A stretch of 64,000 bases of DNA from Sophora flavescens (taxonomy: Eukaryota > Streptophyta > Magnoliopsida > Fabales > Fabaceae), in assembly GCA_030762895.1 (NCBI GenBank), contig CM061065.1, positions 69,238,200 through 69,302,199 on the forward strand, read 5' to 3'. The notes below the pieces were generated by a model. It was not told the origin of the DNA. It saw only the letters and a program-made list of their open reading frames with translations, and did no database searches. Positions 23,181-34,349 of this stretch are shown piece by piece; position 1 is the stretch's first letter; each line of letters opens with the position of its first letter. The position numbers and the translations under genes were made by a program.

Positions 23181-24835
23181 CTCTGTTTGGCTCATTTTCT
23201 TCAGTTTTAAAGCTCCATTTTCATCCAAACTTCATCATGGTTGATCTTGAGCAATTTACCCTTGATATCTGCAAAACAACACACGAAAACCGCCTTACTC
23301 GTTCCAAAGGAAAATTAACCTAAAATCTAATAAAAATATGCCTAAACTACATGAAAATGCATGTGAAATGATAGACAAAGATGATGTGGAATCACACTCA
23401 TCAATATTATAATTTAATTATAATTAATCACCAATTAATGCTAATCCACATATTATTAAATTAAAATTTAACAGAGAGGTCAGCTATGTGTTTAGAGCAT
23501 TGGGGGTAAAACCATATAGTTTATGCGGATAGAGATATACCGTAGGGATTATATGCAACCTTCATAGGGAGTCATAGAACTTAATAATATCTTAATAATT
23601 AACCATCATAGAGATATAGTTGGTTAAGGGTTAAAATGTGTTTGCTAACTGTACTCAAGAGAGACGTTAGGATAATTTAGGACTCTTGGTTGACAAAAGA
23701 AAGAGGATTAGTAATTGTGAGAATTCATAATTGCATCAAACTTGATAAACGTATGTGAAATCAAATCCCTAAACCTTTCTCATAATTGTTATTCATCATA
23801 ATATTGTGACTGTCTTCTTATTGCTTGTGTTAGTTTACTTGAATTAATAGTTTAATTGTTTTTAATCATTGATTCCAATATTCTCTTAATTGTTCGTTCA
23901 AATAGTTATTAAGTTTGCAAAGTGGTACTTGGTCTATTAATCCCAAGAACGATACTCAATATCATTGTTTTAATTATTACTTGTATCGATTCGGTACACT
24001 TGCCGGGATAAAAAAAACACTCATCGCTGGACAAGACAAACAAGTGAGAAAATTTGGTCATTCGATAAGTGAAGATCAACCTTTAATTAATCAAAGAGGT
24101 TTTTTACCACTAAAGTCTGAACAACAGGCCATAAAATGATAAATGAAATTTCTAAATTCAAATGCCCTCCTAGCAAGAACAGAGTAAAATGTGTCTCATT
24201 ATTTGTACGACCAAGTTAAACATTAACACCACATTTTTCTACACTCAAATACTTATTTTTCCCCTCGACTTGAGCATTTCAACATTGCAAAAAGTGGTTG
24301 TATATGGTGTCAAATGATTCAATGTCTCTTCCTGATGATGGAAACACGTTATTCATTCAAAACTTAATTGAAGATAAATTACAGAAGGAGTGACTAAAGA
24401 GGAGGTCTAGTCCAATAAACAGAGACCAAAACAAAGTAACAAGTTTAGCTAAGTGAGAACAATGTACATTATAAAATTTTAAAATTTTAAAAACGCTAAA
24501 AGAGGATTAACTTAGCACCAAAGATGCATTCAATTGCTACATGGAATATAAAGAGAAAGACCAACTTGAGAAAGAAAAACAGAGAGACAGACAGAGAGAA
24601 AGATACTTTCTCTTTTGTCTAAACTTATTGCCTTATTAACTTATAATAACAATACCAAACCAAATTCAAATCATACAAGAATGCAATTCAAGGCCAGAGT
24701 GGAAATAGAAGTATAAAAATGTTAAGATACATATAGTACATGCAGGCATGACCCAAGGGTGAGGCTATTAAAACCCTTACTTTAGGTCTCACTTTGAAAC
24801 TTTATATAATATTGTTTGCTACAATAAGGCAACAA

Positions 24836-25075
24836 GGCCTGTATAACGCATGGTTAGGTTCTTGGTTTTTGAGTGCTTGTATCCGAGTTTGAATCTTGTG
24901 CTTGTCGTTTATTATGTTTGTTTACCATATTGCAATGGAACTCCAAATGCACGGTTAGGCCCTGTATAACGCACGATTAGGTTCTTTGTTTGTGAGTGCT
25001 TGTTTCCGAGTTCGAATCTTGTGCCTGTCGTTTATTATGTTTTTTTTTACCATATTGCAATGGAACTCCAAATAC
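24836..25075 (+). repeat. ~122-bp tandem duplication with polymerase III B-box-like string
   Basis: Units begin GGCCTGTATAACGCA (24836) and GGCCCTGTATAACGCA (24958), share GGTTAGGTTCTT or a close variant, TCCGAGTT.GAATCTTGTGC and ACCATATTGCAATGGAACTCC. GAGTTCGAATCTTG in unit 2 (near 25008) fits a B box. Could be a SINE-like element or a simple duplication. Confidence 0.55.
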
Positions 25076-25767
25076 TGGTAGGTGGGCTATGCATGCACCA
25101 CATTTTTTTATTATGTCTATTTTTTTTCTTTTTTTTATTCTTGAGGCATTTTTGATTTGATACTCACCCTAATTAGTCCTTGGGACCGAGTGAGCACTCG
25201 AAGTATCCCTACGACTTAGATCATTTGGACCCGCTATGGGACTAATCTCCTAGTCAGCCGTGCGGTTAGTAAAGCATGACCAATGATTGTTGCATATATA
25301 CCCAATGGTTGTTGAGGCATTTATTTAATTAGATATATTATTTTATTTAAATAATAACATCAAACTATTAAACAAAACAAAGTTAAAAATAATTGAAAGG
25401 AATATCTATTTGTTTAAGGTTTAAAGTGACATTTACATTATATAAAAAGATTATTTTTAAATTTTTTATTTAAATCAGAAGTTAATTTGTGATTATTTAT
25501 AATTTTAAAATTCACTTTTTAATTTTTATAAAGATTACTTATTTATAAAATATTATTATTAATTTTAAAAAGACCTCACCTAAGAGTTCGCCTTAGGCCT
25601 CAATTGGTGTTGGGCCGGTCGTGAGTGCATGTGTGTGGGTTTGTGCAAGTTCAAAAGCATCTTCCAATATAAACCAGTCAAGATACACTCCTATACTAGC
25701 AAAAGTTGATTAAAAACCAAAAACCAAATGAAATGAAGTACCAGAAAAGCTTTTTGAATGACAGGAT

Positions 25768-25848
25768 TCATATGTAATGAATCCATATAAAGTTTCTTCT
25801 AAAAGCATGAATTCCTCCAAAATCTCTAGGAACAAATATGCTTGCTAT
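25768..25848 (-). other. Candidate terminal exon (unidentified)
   Basis: Minus strand TTCTTTTGGTTTGCAG is a good 3' splice site ending at 25849; after it 26 codons stay open (IASIFVPRDFGGIHAFRRNF is the start) to a TGA at 25768. No family recognised. Could be chance. Confidence 0.3.
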
Positions 25849-26578
25849 CTGCAAACCAAAAGAATAGTATGTGATGATTCATATCTAACATATCTTCAAT
25901 CATCGATGGACACAAAATTCTAAAAAATATTATATTGTACAAAAAAAAATTTGAAATGCAGCATCCCGTGACTAATAAAGCAACATACCGAGGAAGGCAT
26001 ATAAAAGCAAATGGAAAAGAATAGCATCTATGTTCAAGCACAATTGTATAATTGTATAATGATAACAATTTCCCACCCAAAATTCCATAGAAATATTAAT
26101 AATAAAAAAAAAAAGTAGTGAGTGTCATCTGGGGTTATATTCTCCATAGATCATAGCTTGAAAATTTAGCCGGCAACTCCCAGAGGCATATTGGTACCAA
26201 TGATGATTATATGCAATTTGTAAATAGAAGTAATGATAAATATTATGTGGTGTTTCTAAAACACCTTTCCAGTCTCACTTTACAGACTTGAATTTTGTGA
26301 ACTTAATTTTGGATTTGGGTACATTTAATACATGTTTACCTAAGTGCTTGCAGTCACCATGACATGCTTCTTCCAATGAGGAACAAAGGCAATGTCCTTA
26401 TCATTCAGTAAAGGGCAGAATATTCAATATTACAACAGTTATTTTAAACAATATATTTTGATCAAAACAATTAAGTGTTCCAAAAGAAATGAATCAGTTT
26501 TAATCTATCATTGCGCTACTCTGCTGTATCAGTTTTTCAGAGTAAATAAAACAACGTTCATTTAGTTTCTTTCCTCAC

Positions 26579-26620
26579 CTTGACTTTTAGTTACCACCAT
26601 TAGCAGCTTTTTATGTCCTT
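26579..26620 (-). other. Candidate 42-bp internal exon (unidentified)
   Basis: On the minus strand the order is GTCTTTGTGCTTGCAG acceptor, a 42-bp segment open in one frame (GHKKLLMVVTKSQ), then a GTGAGG donor after CAAG. Both splice signals are near consensus. A further open stretch with a GTAAAC donor ends near 26344. Confidence 0.33.
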
Positions 26621-27774
26621 CTGCAAGCACAAAGACCAAAAGCATGAACAACATTAGATGTGAGTAACTGAGCATAAGCAAGCATCTTCTTTAACACTTA
26701 TTTAATGTGAAACCTAAGCCTTTCTTCTCTCTATTGCTTTTAGTTTTTTCAACATATGTTCATTACAACAAGTTTTGAACCCGGGATCTCCTTCTCAGAT
26801 TAGGTGTATGGGTAACTATTTGGTAACTACTAACTACCTTCAGCACAAAAGCATTAACAAACCTAGCTATGATAAACACGCAGGGGAGATGGACTTGATA
26901 GAAAGTGTACCAATTGAACTTCTGACTTTTTAGGATCCAATGCTGGTTGTTATATCTCCAGCCCTTCACGTTTGATAATAGAAACACACCAAAAAATCAT
27001 TAAAGACCAAATATCAAACACTCATTCTTAAGATGAATATACCCGGCATGTAACACCCCCTCGGGTATTACTATGTAACACATGCGGAAGTAAATTTAAA
27101 AGATAATTTAATGGTTGCTTTCGGAAAATTGTTTTCTTTCAAGTTAGAAAATTGGGTATAAAATATTTCTTTAAGGATAACTCTGAAATCCATAATACAT
27201 ACATTTAAAACATAAAGTCACATTCGTAACAAAATTACCATGACACACAACATTTCTCTAAGTTTCCATTTTCGAAAGAAAAAGTTTAAGCTACATATGG
27301 ATGTATATAACACTACATTTATCGACCTCTTCAGATATACAACCCAATTCAGACTCTTAAGCTGGTCATTCTATCAAATATTCATTGGAGAGACCCCCTG
27401 TGGCCATCCCCCAATCAGAATACTTTCCCAACCTCTAACACTAGGTCTTCAAGTGACTTAGAAAGACTCCTCTGCAACATCGATACTAGAGTACCAAGGT
27501 ACTACAGCAAAATCCGAAGAGACCTGATATAACTGTAGGAGTGAGACACCGGCAACTGGATATATCATACAACAACCATATACATGATACATACAACACA
27601 TTGGCATATTAGCATTTAAGCATTATTCATAGATAAAATAACAAGTGTTATATTAGTGGGTCTTATACCCGAATCAATCAGTTTTATAAAGATAAGGCAT
27701 GACACTTCAATCATCAGGCTCTAAACTTAATCTCCGGAGATCCCAACATCCTCAAAATGTGTTGATCAGACTCG

Positions 27775-27945
27775 ATACACCGTCTCATTGGCTGGCTAAG
27801 CACAACGATAATACACCGTCTCATTGGCCATTTAGGCACAACGACTATGCACATTGTTTCATTGTCCATTTAGGCACAACGATACACGTACACCGTCTCA
27901 TTGTCCATTTTAAGAACAACGATAATACACCGTCACATGATACCT
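27775..27945. repeat. ~40-bp tandem repeat in chromovirus LTR
   Basis: About four to five units of ACACCGTCTCATTG.CCATTTAGGCACAACGAT or variants. Confidence 0.75.
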
Positions 27946-28194
27946 TTCTTGTTAAGGTCTCACGTTAAAACCACGTCGGACACGTCTGCCGTAAATGCAA
28001 ATGTAAAACATTTAGTTCTCGATGTTTTCTTTGTGTTTGTTCTCATTCGTTGTCGAAGCTTAAAGCTAACGACCATTCATAATTTTCATCACTTGAAATT
28101 ACTCAACATCAACACAGGACATGCAGTCCGAGTGCTCAATCACAACACCTTAGGCCGATGCACCAGTCAAGACTTGTGGTCATAGAAAACAACA

Positions 28195-28345
28195 TTCACC
28201 TTTAATAACGTTTATCACAACGTGATTAGGACATACAGTCCACAACAACGTGAATAGGACACACAGTCCACAACAACGTAATTAGGACACAGTCAACAAC
28301 AACGTAATTAGGACACACAGTCTACAACAACGTGACACGGATCAA
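28195..28345. repeat. ~28-bp tandem repeat in chromovirus LTR
   Basis: About five units of ACAACGTGATTAGGACAYACAGTC with small changes. Confidence 0.78.
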
Positions 28346-29329
28346 AGATCTACGTGTAAATTACAGAACGCTGGTATTTCGACGTCTCGTATACTAGATT
28401 CGATTTCACCTGTTCTTACTTTTCGTTCAGTGAAAATCAAATACCAAAATAAAACCTCGGTCACTTACCCAAGTAACCGGAACGTTTCCAAATCATTTAG
28501 GAGAAAATCATTTTCCTTTGCAAAATCTTTTATAAAGCAATTAGGAAATTCATTTGTTTTTTGAAATCCTTGATGGAATAAAGTCAAATATTTTCAAAGG
28601 GTTTTTCTTTCATAAAACACATAGTTCGAAAAAGGTTTTCTCTCATACAAAACTTTAGATTATGAAAGTGTAGTTTCTGTTGACTTAAAATCACTTCAAC
28701 ATTTCTTTTAAAAACGAGAGTCTTATTCTTTTTGATGTAAGCACTTTAAACACGAAACTTTTATAAATGAAACCAAAACTTTCAAAGTTCTATTCAAGGC
28801 TTATTGAGGCTTTTAATCCTTATAATCATTGAGCACAGACTCAAGTCCGGCTTCTCAAACTTCAATCAACAGTAATATATCTCAAACAGTAATATGATAG
28901 ACAATGACAGTTCATCACATATATATAATTCACAATACTGTAAAGCAAGTAATAATCAACTTCAGGTAATAATCACAATAGCTCAAGTAAACAAGTCATT
29001 CAAGTATTGGCTCCATATCATAATAATATTCAAATCACTCAAGTTAAACACATACACACAGGCATATAGTCATTGAATGTCCCTAGGCAATCCCCTCTTA
29101 CCTTCCGTGAAAGTAAGGAGATTAAATGCTTGAAGAGGTATACCACGAACGTCCTGCTTTCTCCGGGATATAAGTCTAAGGTTATAATCACAAGATCACA
29201 AGTTAAAATCAACCAAGAACACTAACCACAAGGTATAGGTTCGGCCAAGACTAGTTCTTAGGGTTAGAGATTCCCGAAAATATACAACTCATGGATTTAT
29301 GATCCTTAAGTGTTAGGATTTCATAAACA

Positions 29330-30290
29330 ATGATCATTTAACAAAGTTGAATTAAAATCCCACTAAGTTATAAACTTAGGGTATTCGGCCAAGGCTAGTA
29401 AAATAGGCTAGCATTCACTAAACTTTCCAATATCTTAGGTCTAGCATCCATATGTGTTAAGGAGCTCAAAACCATGATCATTTTGGAAAATAAAAACAAA
29501 GTATCCTAGGTCCATAACCTTCTAGGTTCGACCTTCATAAGATTTATAGGCTATAAATCTTTAAACTTTCCAATCTGTTAGACTTAGAATCCAAATATCT
29601 TATGGAGCTCAATTCCATTATCATTTTGGAAAACAATGGAAACTTAAACATTCCAATCTTAGACTTTGCATCCAAATATCTTATGGATCTCAAGTCCATG
29701 ATCACTTTGAAAAATGAGAAATAACACATCCTAGGTTCCATAACATAGAATAATCAAGTTAGAAATCCTTAAAATTTCCAATCTCTTAGACTTAACATCC
29801 TTCTATATTAAGGAGCCTTAGTCCATGATCATTTTGAAAAATAAAACTCAAACATCTTTGCTCTAAAACATTTAAGTTTCGGCCTATATAGGATAATGAG
29901 GAAAAGTGTCTTTGTTTGATGAAACTCTTAAGTTTAGAATCACAAGGTATTAAGAGTTCTAAATCCATGATCATACTTGGAAAGCTGAAACTTAGTATTC
30001 TAGGCTTACTTATACATATTTTCGGCCATCATAGGAAAACAAGCTATCAAATCCTTCAGTATTTATAGATTTCATATCAAGGAATAGTTAGAAACTCAAA
30101 CACATGATCATATTCCAAAAGTTGAAGCAAAAACCTCATAGGCCACATATGCTTAGCATTCGGCCTTCAAAGGAAGAGATAGGTAGAGATTTTTGTTTTA
30201 CACAACCTCTTAGTATGTGAAAATGTAAGTTAATACAAGACTATAGAAAGTGGTTTCAACTCAAAATGAGTTTTCTACCATTTTAGAGAG
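29330..30290. repeat. Diverged ~125-bp repeat array in chromovirus LTR
   Basis: Roughly seven units, each with a CCATGATCATTTTGGAAAA-like box, a TTAGACTTAGAATCC-like box and a TTCGGCC box. Divergence between units is high, so the array is old. Confidence 0.65.
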
Positions 30291-30536
30291 ATTTTAGAAG
30301 TTTAAAGCATATAAAGAACATATAAAGCAAACTATGAAATAAAAAGAGAAACTTGCAAAAAAGATTCATATGAGAGCATTACCCTTAGTATAAGGAAGAA
30401 ATTTAATGAAGAACTCAAGTAAAAAAGACGAATAAAAACTAAAGCTTTAAGAGCTTGAACTTTTAAAAGAAAAAGAAGTAGTTGAAAGTTTTAATGGAGT
30501 TTTGGAGAAGGAAGGTGATGAAGTGAAAATGAGATT

Positions 30537-30546
30537 GATATATATA
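30537..30546 (-). promoter_or_regulatory. TATA box of the minus chromovirus LTR
   Basis: Minus strand TCTATATATATC, about 570 bp from the assumed LTR start. Confidence 0.55.
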
Positions 30547-31116
30547 GAGAAGGGGGAGAGTCCACGGCTCCAAGGGGGAAAATAAGAGCTTGGGGTGCAA
30601 GCTTGGTCTAAAGGCATTGTTTGGTTGAAGAGGAAAGAGAAAAATAGGTTTTTAGAATATAATATGATATAATTTGAAAAATGTGATGATTACACTTTTG
30701 GAGTGTGTCATAAACCTTTCCCATCATGTCTCATGAAGTCACTTTACTTCTTTTGTGCTCCATAATCTACTTCATTTCGTACCCGGTTGCATTTCCGATC
30801 GTAATTCTTCCGGCGTTTTCGTCCGAATAAAATAATATATTTTATTTTTGAAAGAAAATTTTCAAAATATCCAAAGTTGAAGGAAACATAATAAAAACAC
30901 TAACCATCTCGTTCACGGGTCAAAATTAGGTTTTCTGCACAGTAAACTTGTACCGACAGTGAAAACGTAGACCAGCTTCCGTCTGAATTTTCAACCGAAA
31001 TTTTTATCGTGACTTCATATGTTACAACAACACAAGAAAATGATTTTATTTTAATTAAAATCATCCTCTGAGTTTAATGTAAAATAAACACATTTAAATA
31101 TGTATTTACTACTACA

Positions 31117-31464
31117 GAAACTTGTCAACAAAACCCAAGTTCTTTCATTGTCATTTTAGTCATCATAAGAAAACATAAGACATGGTAAAATTAGGAGGAA
31201 AAAAATGGTTATTCAAGACTTCTGTATGACTCAAGAAAATAGTTATTTCCATCAAATTCCTCCAAGGGTAGACCAAATCCACCGAGATTTTAGCTCCAAA
31301 TATAGAGATATATGCAAAAGATAGACCATAGTTAAAGAAAAAACAATGTTGTAAACCTTGCTTCTTCCTCGCTAAAAACTCATCTAGCACCTAGAGGCTA
31401 GAGCATGATGAATGATTTAACTTGGTGTACAATTATTGAATGTATAAAATAAAAAAGAGTAGAA
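31117..31464. other. Short stretch between two insertions, probably same locus as 24020-27048
   Basis: No element motif seen. It separates the chromovirus LTR from the copia insertion and is likely the interrupted host DNA. The minus-strand frame at 31163-31390 has no recognised homology. Confidence 0.4.
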
Positions 31465-31931
31465 TGTTAAATTTTAATGTGTATAATATGTGGATTAGCA
31501 TTAATTGGTTATTAAATTATAATTAAATTATTAATATATCAGTTATAAAATTAATTCTTAATTACGTAACCAATTGGTGAAATTGTTGTTTGGTATTTAC
31601 TAAAGAGTGACCCTATGATGGGATGGGTCATTCTAATATTAACCCGTTGAGAGGTCCCTACTCTCTGCTGGTAGGTTATAAGAATAGCCTTCCCATTAGG
31701 CATTCTAATGCATGTAAACACAAAAACCAAAACCAACCAGAAAGAGAGGAGTAACCCTCTCACCTTCTCCAACATTCTGATCCACTATTCATCTCCCTCT
31801 CACCCTCTGATCTGCTGTGATGAATTCTGTGAATCTCCAAGGTATGAAATTCTTCTCTTTCCTTTGATTAACATGAATAACATGCTATGATTTGTATCTG
31901 TATGGTATTTAGAATTATAGGTTTTCCTTCA
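31465..31931 (+). repeat. 5' LTR of copia-A plus copy, 467 bp
   Basis: TGTTAAATTTTAATG to TTTTCCTTCA. Compared with the 416-bp LTR of the minus copy, it has an extra CACCTTCTCC..CATCTCCCTCTCACCC-type insertion. Confidence 0.96.
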
Positions 31932-31933
31932 AT

Positions 31934-31947
31934 TGGTATCAGAGCCA
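31934..31947 (+). other. PBS of copia-A plus copy
   Basis: TGGTATCAGAGCCA, initiator Met-tRNA type, two bases after the LTR. Confidence 0.94.
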
Positions 31948-32285
31948 AGGATAGATACATGTTATAGCTATTCTGAAAATTATATGAACCCTAATTTATG
32001 TTTTTCAATCAAGATGCAAAATCTTTTTAGGGATTTTCATATCATGTTATATCAATATTGTAAAAATTTTGTTTGCCCAGAATTTTTTTCCTTCAGCAAC
32101 TTTCGTTTTTCATGCCTTGTTCTTCAAAATTCGAAACTATGATTCTGACCAATGATTTCGAAAATTGTTTGAGGGCTTTTCTTCCCACATGTTATTCGAG
32201 TAACATACTCGAAAATCATTGGAGTTCATCAAATAAAATGTGAGAAATCGATGCTTTTTCGTTTCCCTTTTGCGTGAAATCGGTT

Positions 32286-32670
32286 CGACGCCCGCGAGTT
32301 TTGCTCGCCTCGCGATTCTCGGGCATCGCATCTGTGGAATTCCGGATTCGCCTCGCGAGATTATTCTCGCCTCGCGAACCTGAAAGCCGAAGAACAGTGA
32401 AATTGTCATGCTCTCCGGGTCGCCCCGCGACTACGCTTCCGCCTCGCGACCCCGAAGGCCGACTGTTCTAGGAAAATGAAAGGTCTCGGGGTCGCCCGTG
32501 ACTACTCTTCTCGCCTCGCGACCCCGAAGGCCGACTGCTCGGGAAAATGAAAGGTTTCAGGGTCTCCTCGCGAACACTTTACTCGCCTCGCGAGTACCCG
32601 CGAGAAGACCAAACGTTGTTGACTTTTCACAAGATTCGCCTCGCGAGATACCTCTCGCCTCGCGAATATT
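32286..32670. repeat. Palindrome patch in copia leader (plus copy)
   Basis: Repeated CTCGCCTCGCGA and GGTCGC..CGCGAC words; about ten copies of the CGCCTCGCGA core. CTCGCGAGTACCCGCGAG at 32587-32604 is the 18-bp palindrome of the minus copy with one change. Separated by similar spacers (GAAGGCCGACTG, GGAAAATGAAAGG) repeated twice near 32450-32560. Confidence 0.88.
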
Positions 32671-32866
32671 TTATATGGTTAAAACCGAAAAATATATTGT
32701 ATTTTTTAATACTGTACTCTAAGGTTTTGATCTAAAATTTTGTGATTGTTCTCTACCTTTTTTTGTGACACTTTAATATGTTATATTCTCCTTGATCATG
32801 TGTCATATAGATGGAATTAATTTTAGAGCCTTGTGTGAATTAAGTTGTGTGTTCTATGCTGCATTT

Positions 32867-33207
32867 GTTATACAATTTAATTATTCTAATGTATAATTGC
32901 AGCATTACTGTTGATATTTTGTATAGTTATGAACTCACCTATCGTGGGTATAATTATACAAAATTTGTGTTGTTATACAATTTAATTATTCTAATGTATA
33001 ATTGCAGCATTACTGTTGATATTTTGTATAGTTATGAACTCACCTATCGTGGGTATAATTATACAAAATTTGTGTTGTTAAACAATTAATTATTCTAATG
33101 TATAATTGTAGCATGACTATTGATATTTTGTATAGTTATGAACTCACCTATCGTGGGTATAATTATACAAAATTTGTGTTGTTAAATAATTGATTATTCT
33201 AATGTGT
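32867..33207 (+). repeat. 105-bp hairpin unit repeated three times
   Basis: Units start at 32867, 32972 and 33077 with a partial fourth at 33181. Each contains inverted arms TTTTGTATAGTTAT and ATAATTATACAAAA (13 of 14 paired) around a 19-nt loop holding ACTCACCTATCGTGG. The minus copy has a single unit at about 20440-20545. Confidence 0.92.
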
Positions 33208-33524
33208 TATATTTGTATTATATTAATAATACTTATACCCTATCGGTGTACTATTATTAATGTAATTCGTTATTATACATCGTACTATTGTCTTAAGCTT
33301 ATGTCAATTATGGTTTCAAGTACCCTATCGGTATTAGAAATTTTGGTGATGTAAGTTTTGTACATTGTATTATTCTTCTTATTGTATTTCTTGTTTATTA
33401 TGATTCGGGACCCTTAGGCGGAATTATAATGAATAAGAAATTTGTATTATGGGCAAGATCGGCTGAACATATATATGGAATCATATTACCCTTCAATTCT
33501 TAATGATTCCTTATTCTATGTTTT

Positions 33525-34349
33525 ATGTCAGCCTCCTTCCCAAATTCTGTCAAAACTCTAAATGGGACAAACTATGAGGACTGGAAAGAGACTCTAGATC
33601 TCTACTTAACCATTGCTGACTTGGATCTGGCCTTGAGGGAAGACAAGCCAGCTGCTCTCATAAATGAGTCTACTGCAGCACAGAGGATTGCTTATGAGAA
33701 ATGGGAATACTCTAATAGAGTGTGCCTGAAAGTGATGAAGTATACTATGGAAAAATCCATCAGGCAGAGTATCTTAGAGACCGATAATGCTAAAGAATAT
33801 CATAAAGCTGTTGGGGAGAAATTTATGACTTTTGAGAAGGGTCTAACATGCTTTGAATCCAATGTCATTGATGTCCCTCCAAATACTTGGTGGTTAGATT
33901 CAGGTGCAACCATTCATGTTGTGAATTCCTTGCAGGGGTTCACAAGCCTGAGGAAACCAAGTGATGCTGAGTCTAAGATTATTATGGGAGATGGAGCTGG
34001 AGTTTCTGTTATTGACATTGGAATTGTTTCTTTACTTTTGCCTTCTGGACATAATTTGCTTTTAAGAGATGTCTGGTATGCACCTTCTATGAGAAGGAAC
34101 TTGATTGCTTTCGCTTTGGATAAGTGTGGTTACACCTTTAAGTTTGGTAGTGGAAAATTGATTGTTTATTCAGATTCTATTTCCGTTGGTTCAGGAGTTT
34201 TACGTGATGGCCTTTATATGTTAGATCTACATGACATGTCTGTCAACCTCTCATTGTTGGAAACAAACGCAGTAGGATTAATGAACATTCTTCTATGTTA
34301 TGGCATCGACGTTTGGGGCATATTTCTAGGCCCCGTATTGAGAGGCTAG
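33525..34349 (+). pseudogene. copia-A gag fused to protease by an internal deletion
   Basis: Open 274-codon frame starting MSASFPNSVKTLNG. Residue ~105 (TFEK) jumps directly to LTCFESNVIDVPPNTWWLDS, so about half of gag, including the zinc knuckle CKYCKKYGHKVDDC of the other copy, is missing. The protease motif WWLDSGATIHVV is intact. The frame stays open into the pre-integrase region. Confidence 0.92.

Larger units (their letters stand above)
21778..23403 (-). mobile_element. Solo LTR, Tat-like/coding-poor type, 1626 bp
   Basis: TGATGTCGGG to CACTCATCA, flanked by TSD ATATT (21773-21777 and 23404-23408). Orientation is minus, because the U5-end block CGGCAAGTGTACCGGATTGCC sits at 21811-21831 and the TATA box reads on the minus strand. 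U3 carries a dense palindrome patch. The ORF-free body has repeated AAGTTCACCGCTAGGTTCC boxes at about 22303, 22350 and 22439. Confidence 0.95.
15327..23473 (-). mobile_element. Complete but inactive Ty1-copia element (copia-A, minus copy)
   Basis: Flanked by a perfect TSD GAGAG (15322-15326 and 23474-23478). LTRs of 416 bp each once the nested solo LTR is removed. PBS at 21411-21424, PPT at 15743. Order on the minus strand is gag, protease, integrase, RT, RNase H, which defines copia. By eye the two LTRs differ at about four sites (~1%), so insertion is recent, yet the coding region has several frameshifts. A second copy of the family is at 31465-37888. Confidence 0.95.
21427..23473 (-). repeat. 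5' LTR of copia-A minus copy, split by a solo LTR
   Basis: Parts 21427-21777 (351 bp) and 23409-23473 (65 bp) add up to 416 bp, exactly the length of the 3' LTR. The ATATT at 23404-23408 is the duplicated target of the insertion. Confidence 0.95.
11771..24019 (+). repeat. 3' LTR of the Tat-like element, split in three by insertions
   Basis: Segments 11771-11898, 14709-15326 and 23479-24019 read as one LTR of about 1.3 kb once the two TSD-bounded insertions are removed. It starts TGATAATCCGCTAGATTATC, similar to the solo LTR at 54810 read on the minus strand (TGATAAGCC..). Its end contains TCGATTCGGTACACTTGCCGG at 23988-24006, the reverse complement of the block at 21809 and 54815. I place the last CA at 24019. 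A CG-rich patch (GCGCCGGGCGC, near 14953) lies upstream of a TATA-like site at about 15002. Confidence 0.65.
24020..27048. other. Non-LTR, probably lower-copy sequence with exon-like islands
   Basis: No retroelement protein motif on either strand. Contents: AT-rich spacer, a ~122-bp tandem duplication with a B-box-like string (24836-25075), poly-A/T tracts near 25119, 25941 and 26104, and minus-strand exon-like islands at 26579-26620 and 25768-25848. GTTTTGAACCCGGGATCTCC at 26772 resembles a tRNA-derived SINE B box read on the minus strand. I recognise no protein. Confidence 0.45.
27049..31116 (-). mobile_element. Chromovirus-type LTR, ~4.1 kb, minus strand
   Basis: Plus-strand start TGTAACACCCCC is the reverse complement of a GGGGTGTTACA LTR end. 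Near the other end, 30905-31010 is the reverse complement of the 3' LTR at about 7265-7380 (TTGAAAATTCAGACGGAA, AGGTTTT..). I set the right edge at CTACTACA, 31116. No internal domain is present, so it looks solo, but I could not find a TSD. Contains three repeat arrays and a TATA box. Confidence 0.68.
31948..33524 (+). other. Untranslated leader of copia-A plus copy
   Basis: About 1.58 kb before the gag ATG. Contains the palindrome patch 32286-32670 and the triplicated 105-bp hairpin unit 32867-33207, then AT-rich sequence similar to 20106-20400. Short frames such as 32274-32471 are translations of the palindromes. Confidence 0.78.

Noticed and set aside
24020..24139. Gene starting at 23915
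   Set aside because: The frame begins inside the Tat-like LTR end and has no recognisable domain; it crosses the LTR edge at 24019.
27240..28185. Two overlapping plus-strand genes
   Set aside because: They lie in tandem repeats of a minus-strand LTR and have no recognisable domain.
27049..31116. Proven solo LTR insertion
   Set aside because: No TSD pair could be found at several possible right ends, so it is reported as an LTR with tentative edges only.
32274..32735. Arg/Pro-rich small proteins in the copia leader
   Set aside because: They are readings through the CG-rich palindromes; the other copy does not keep the frames.
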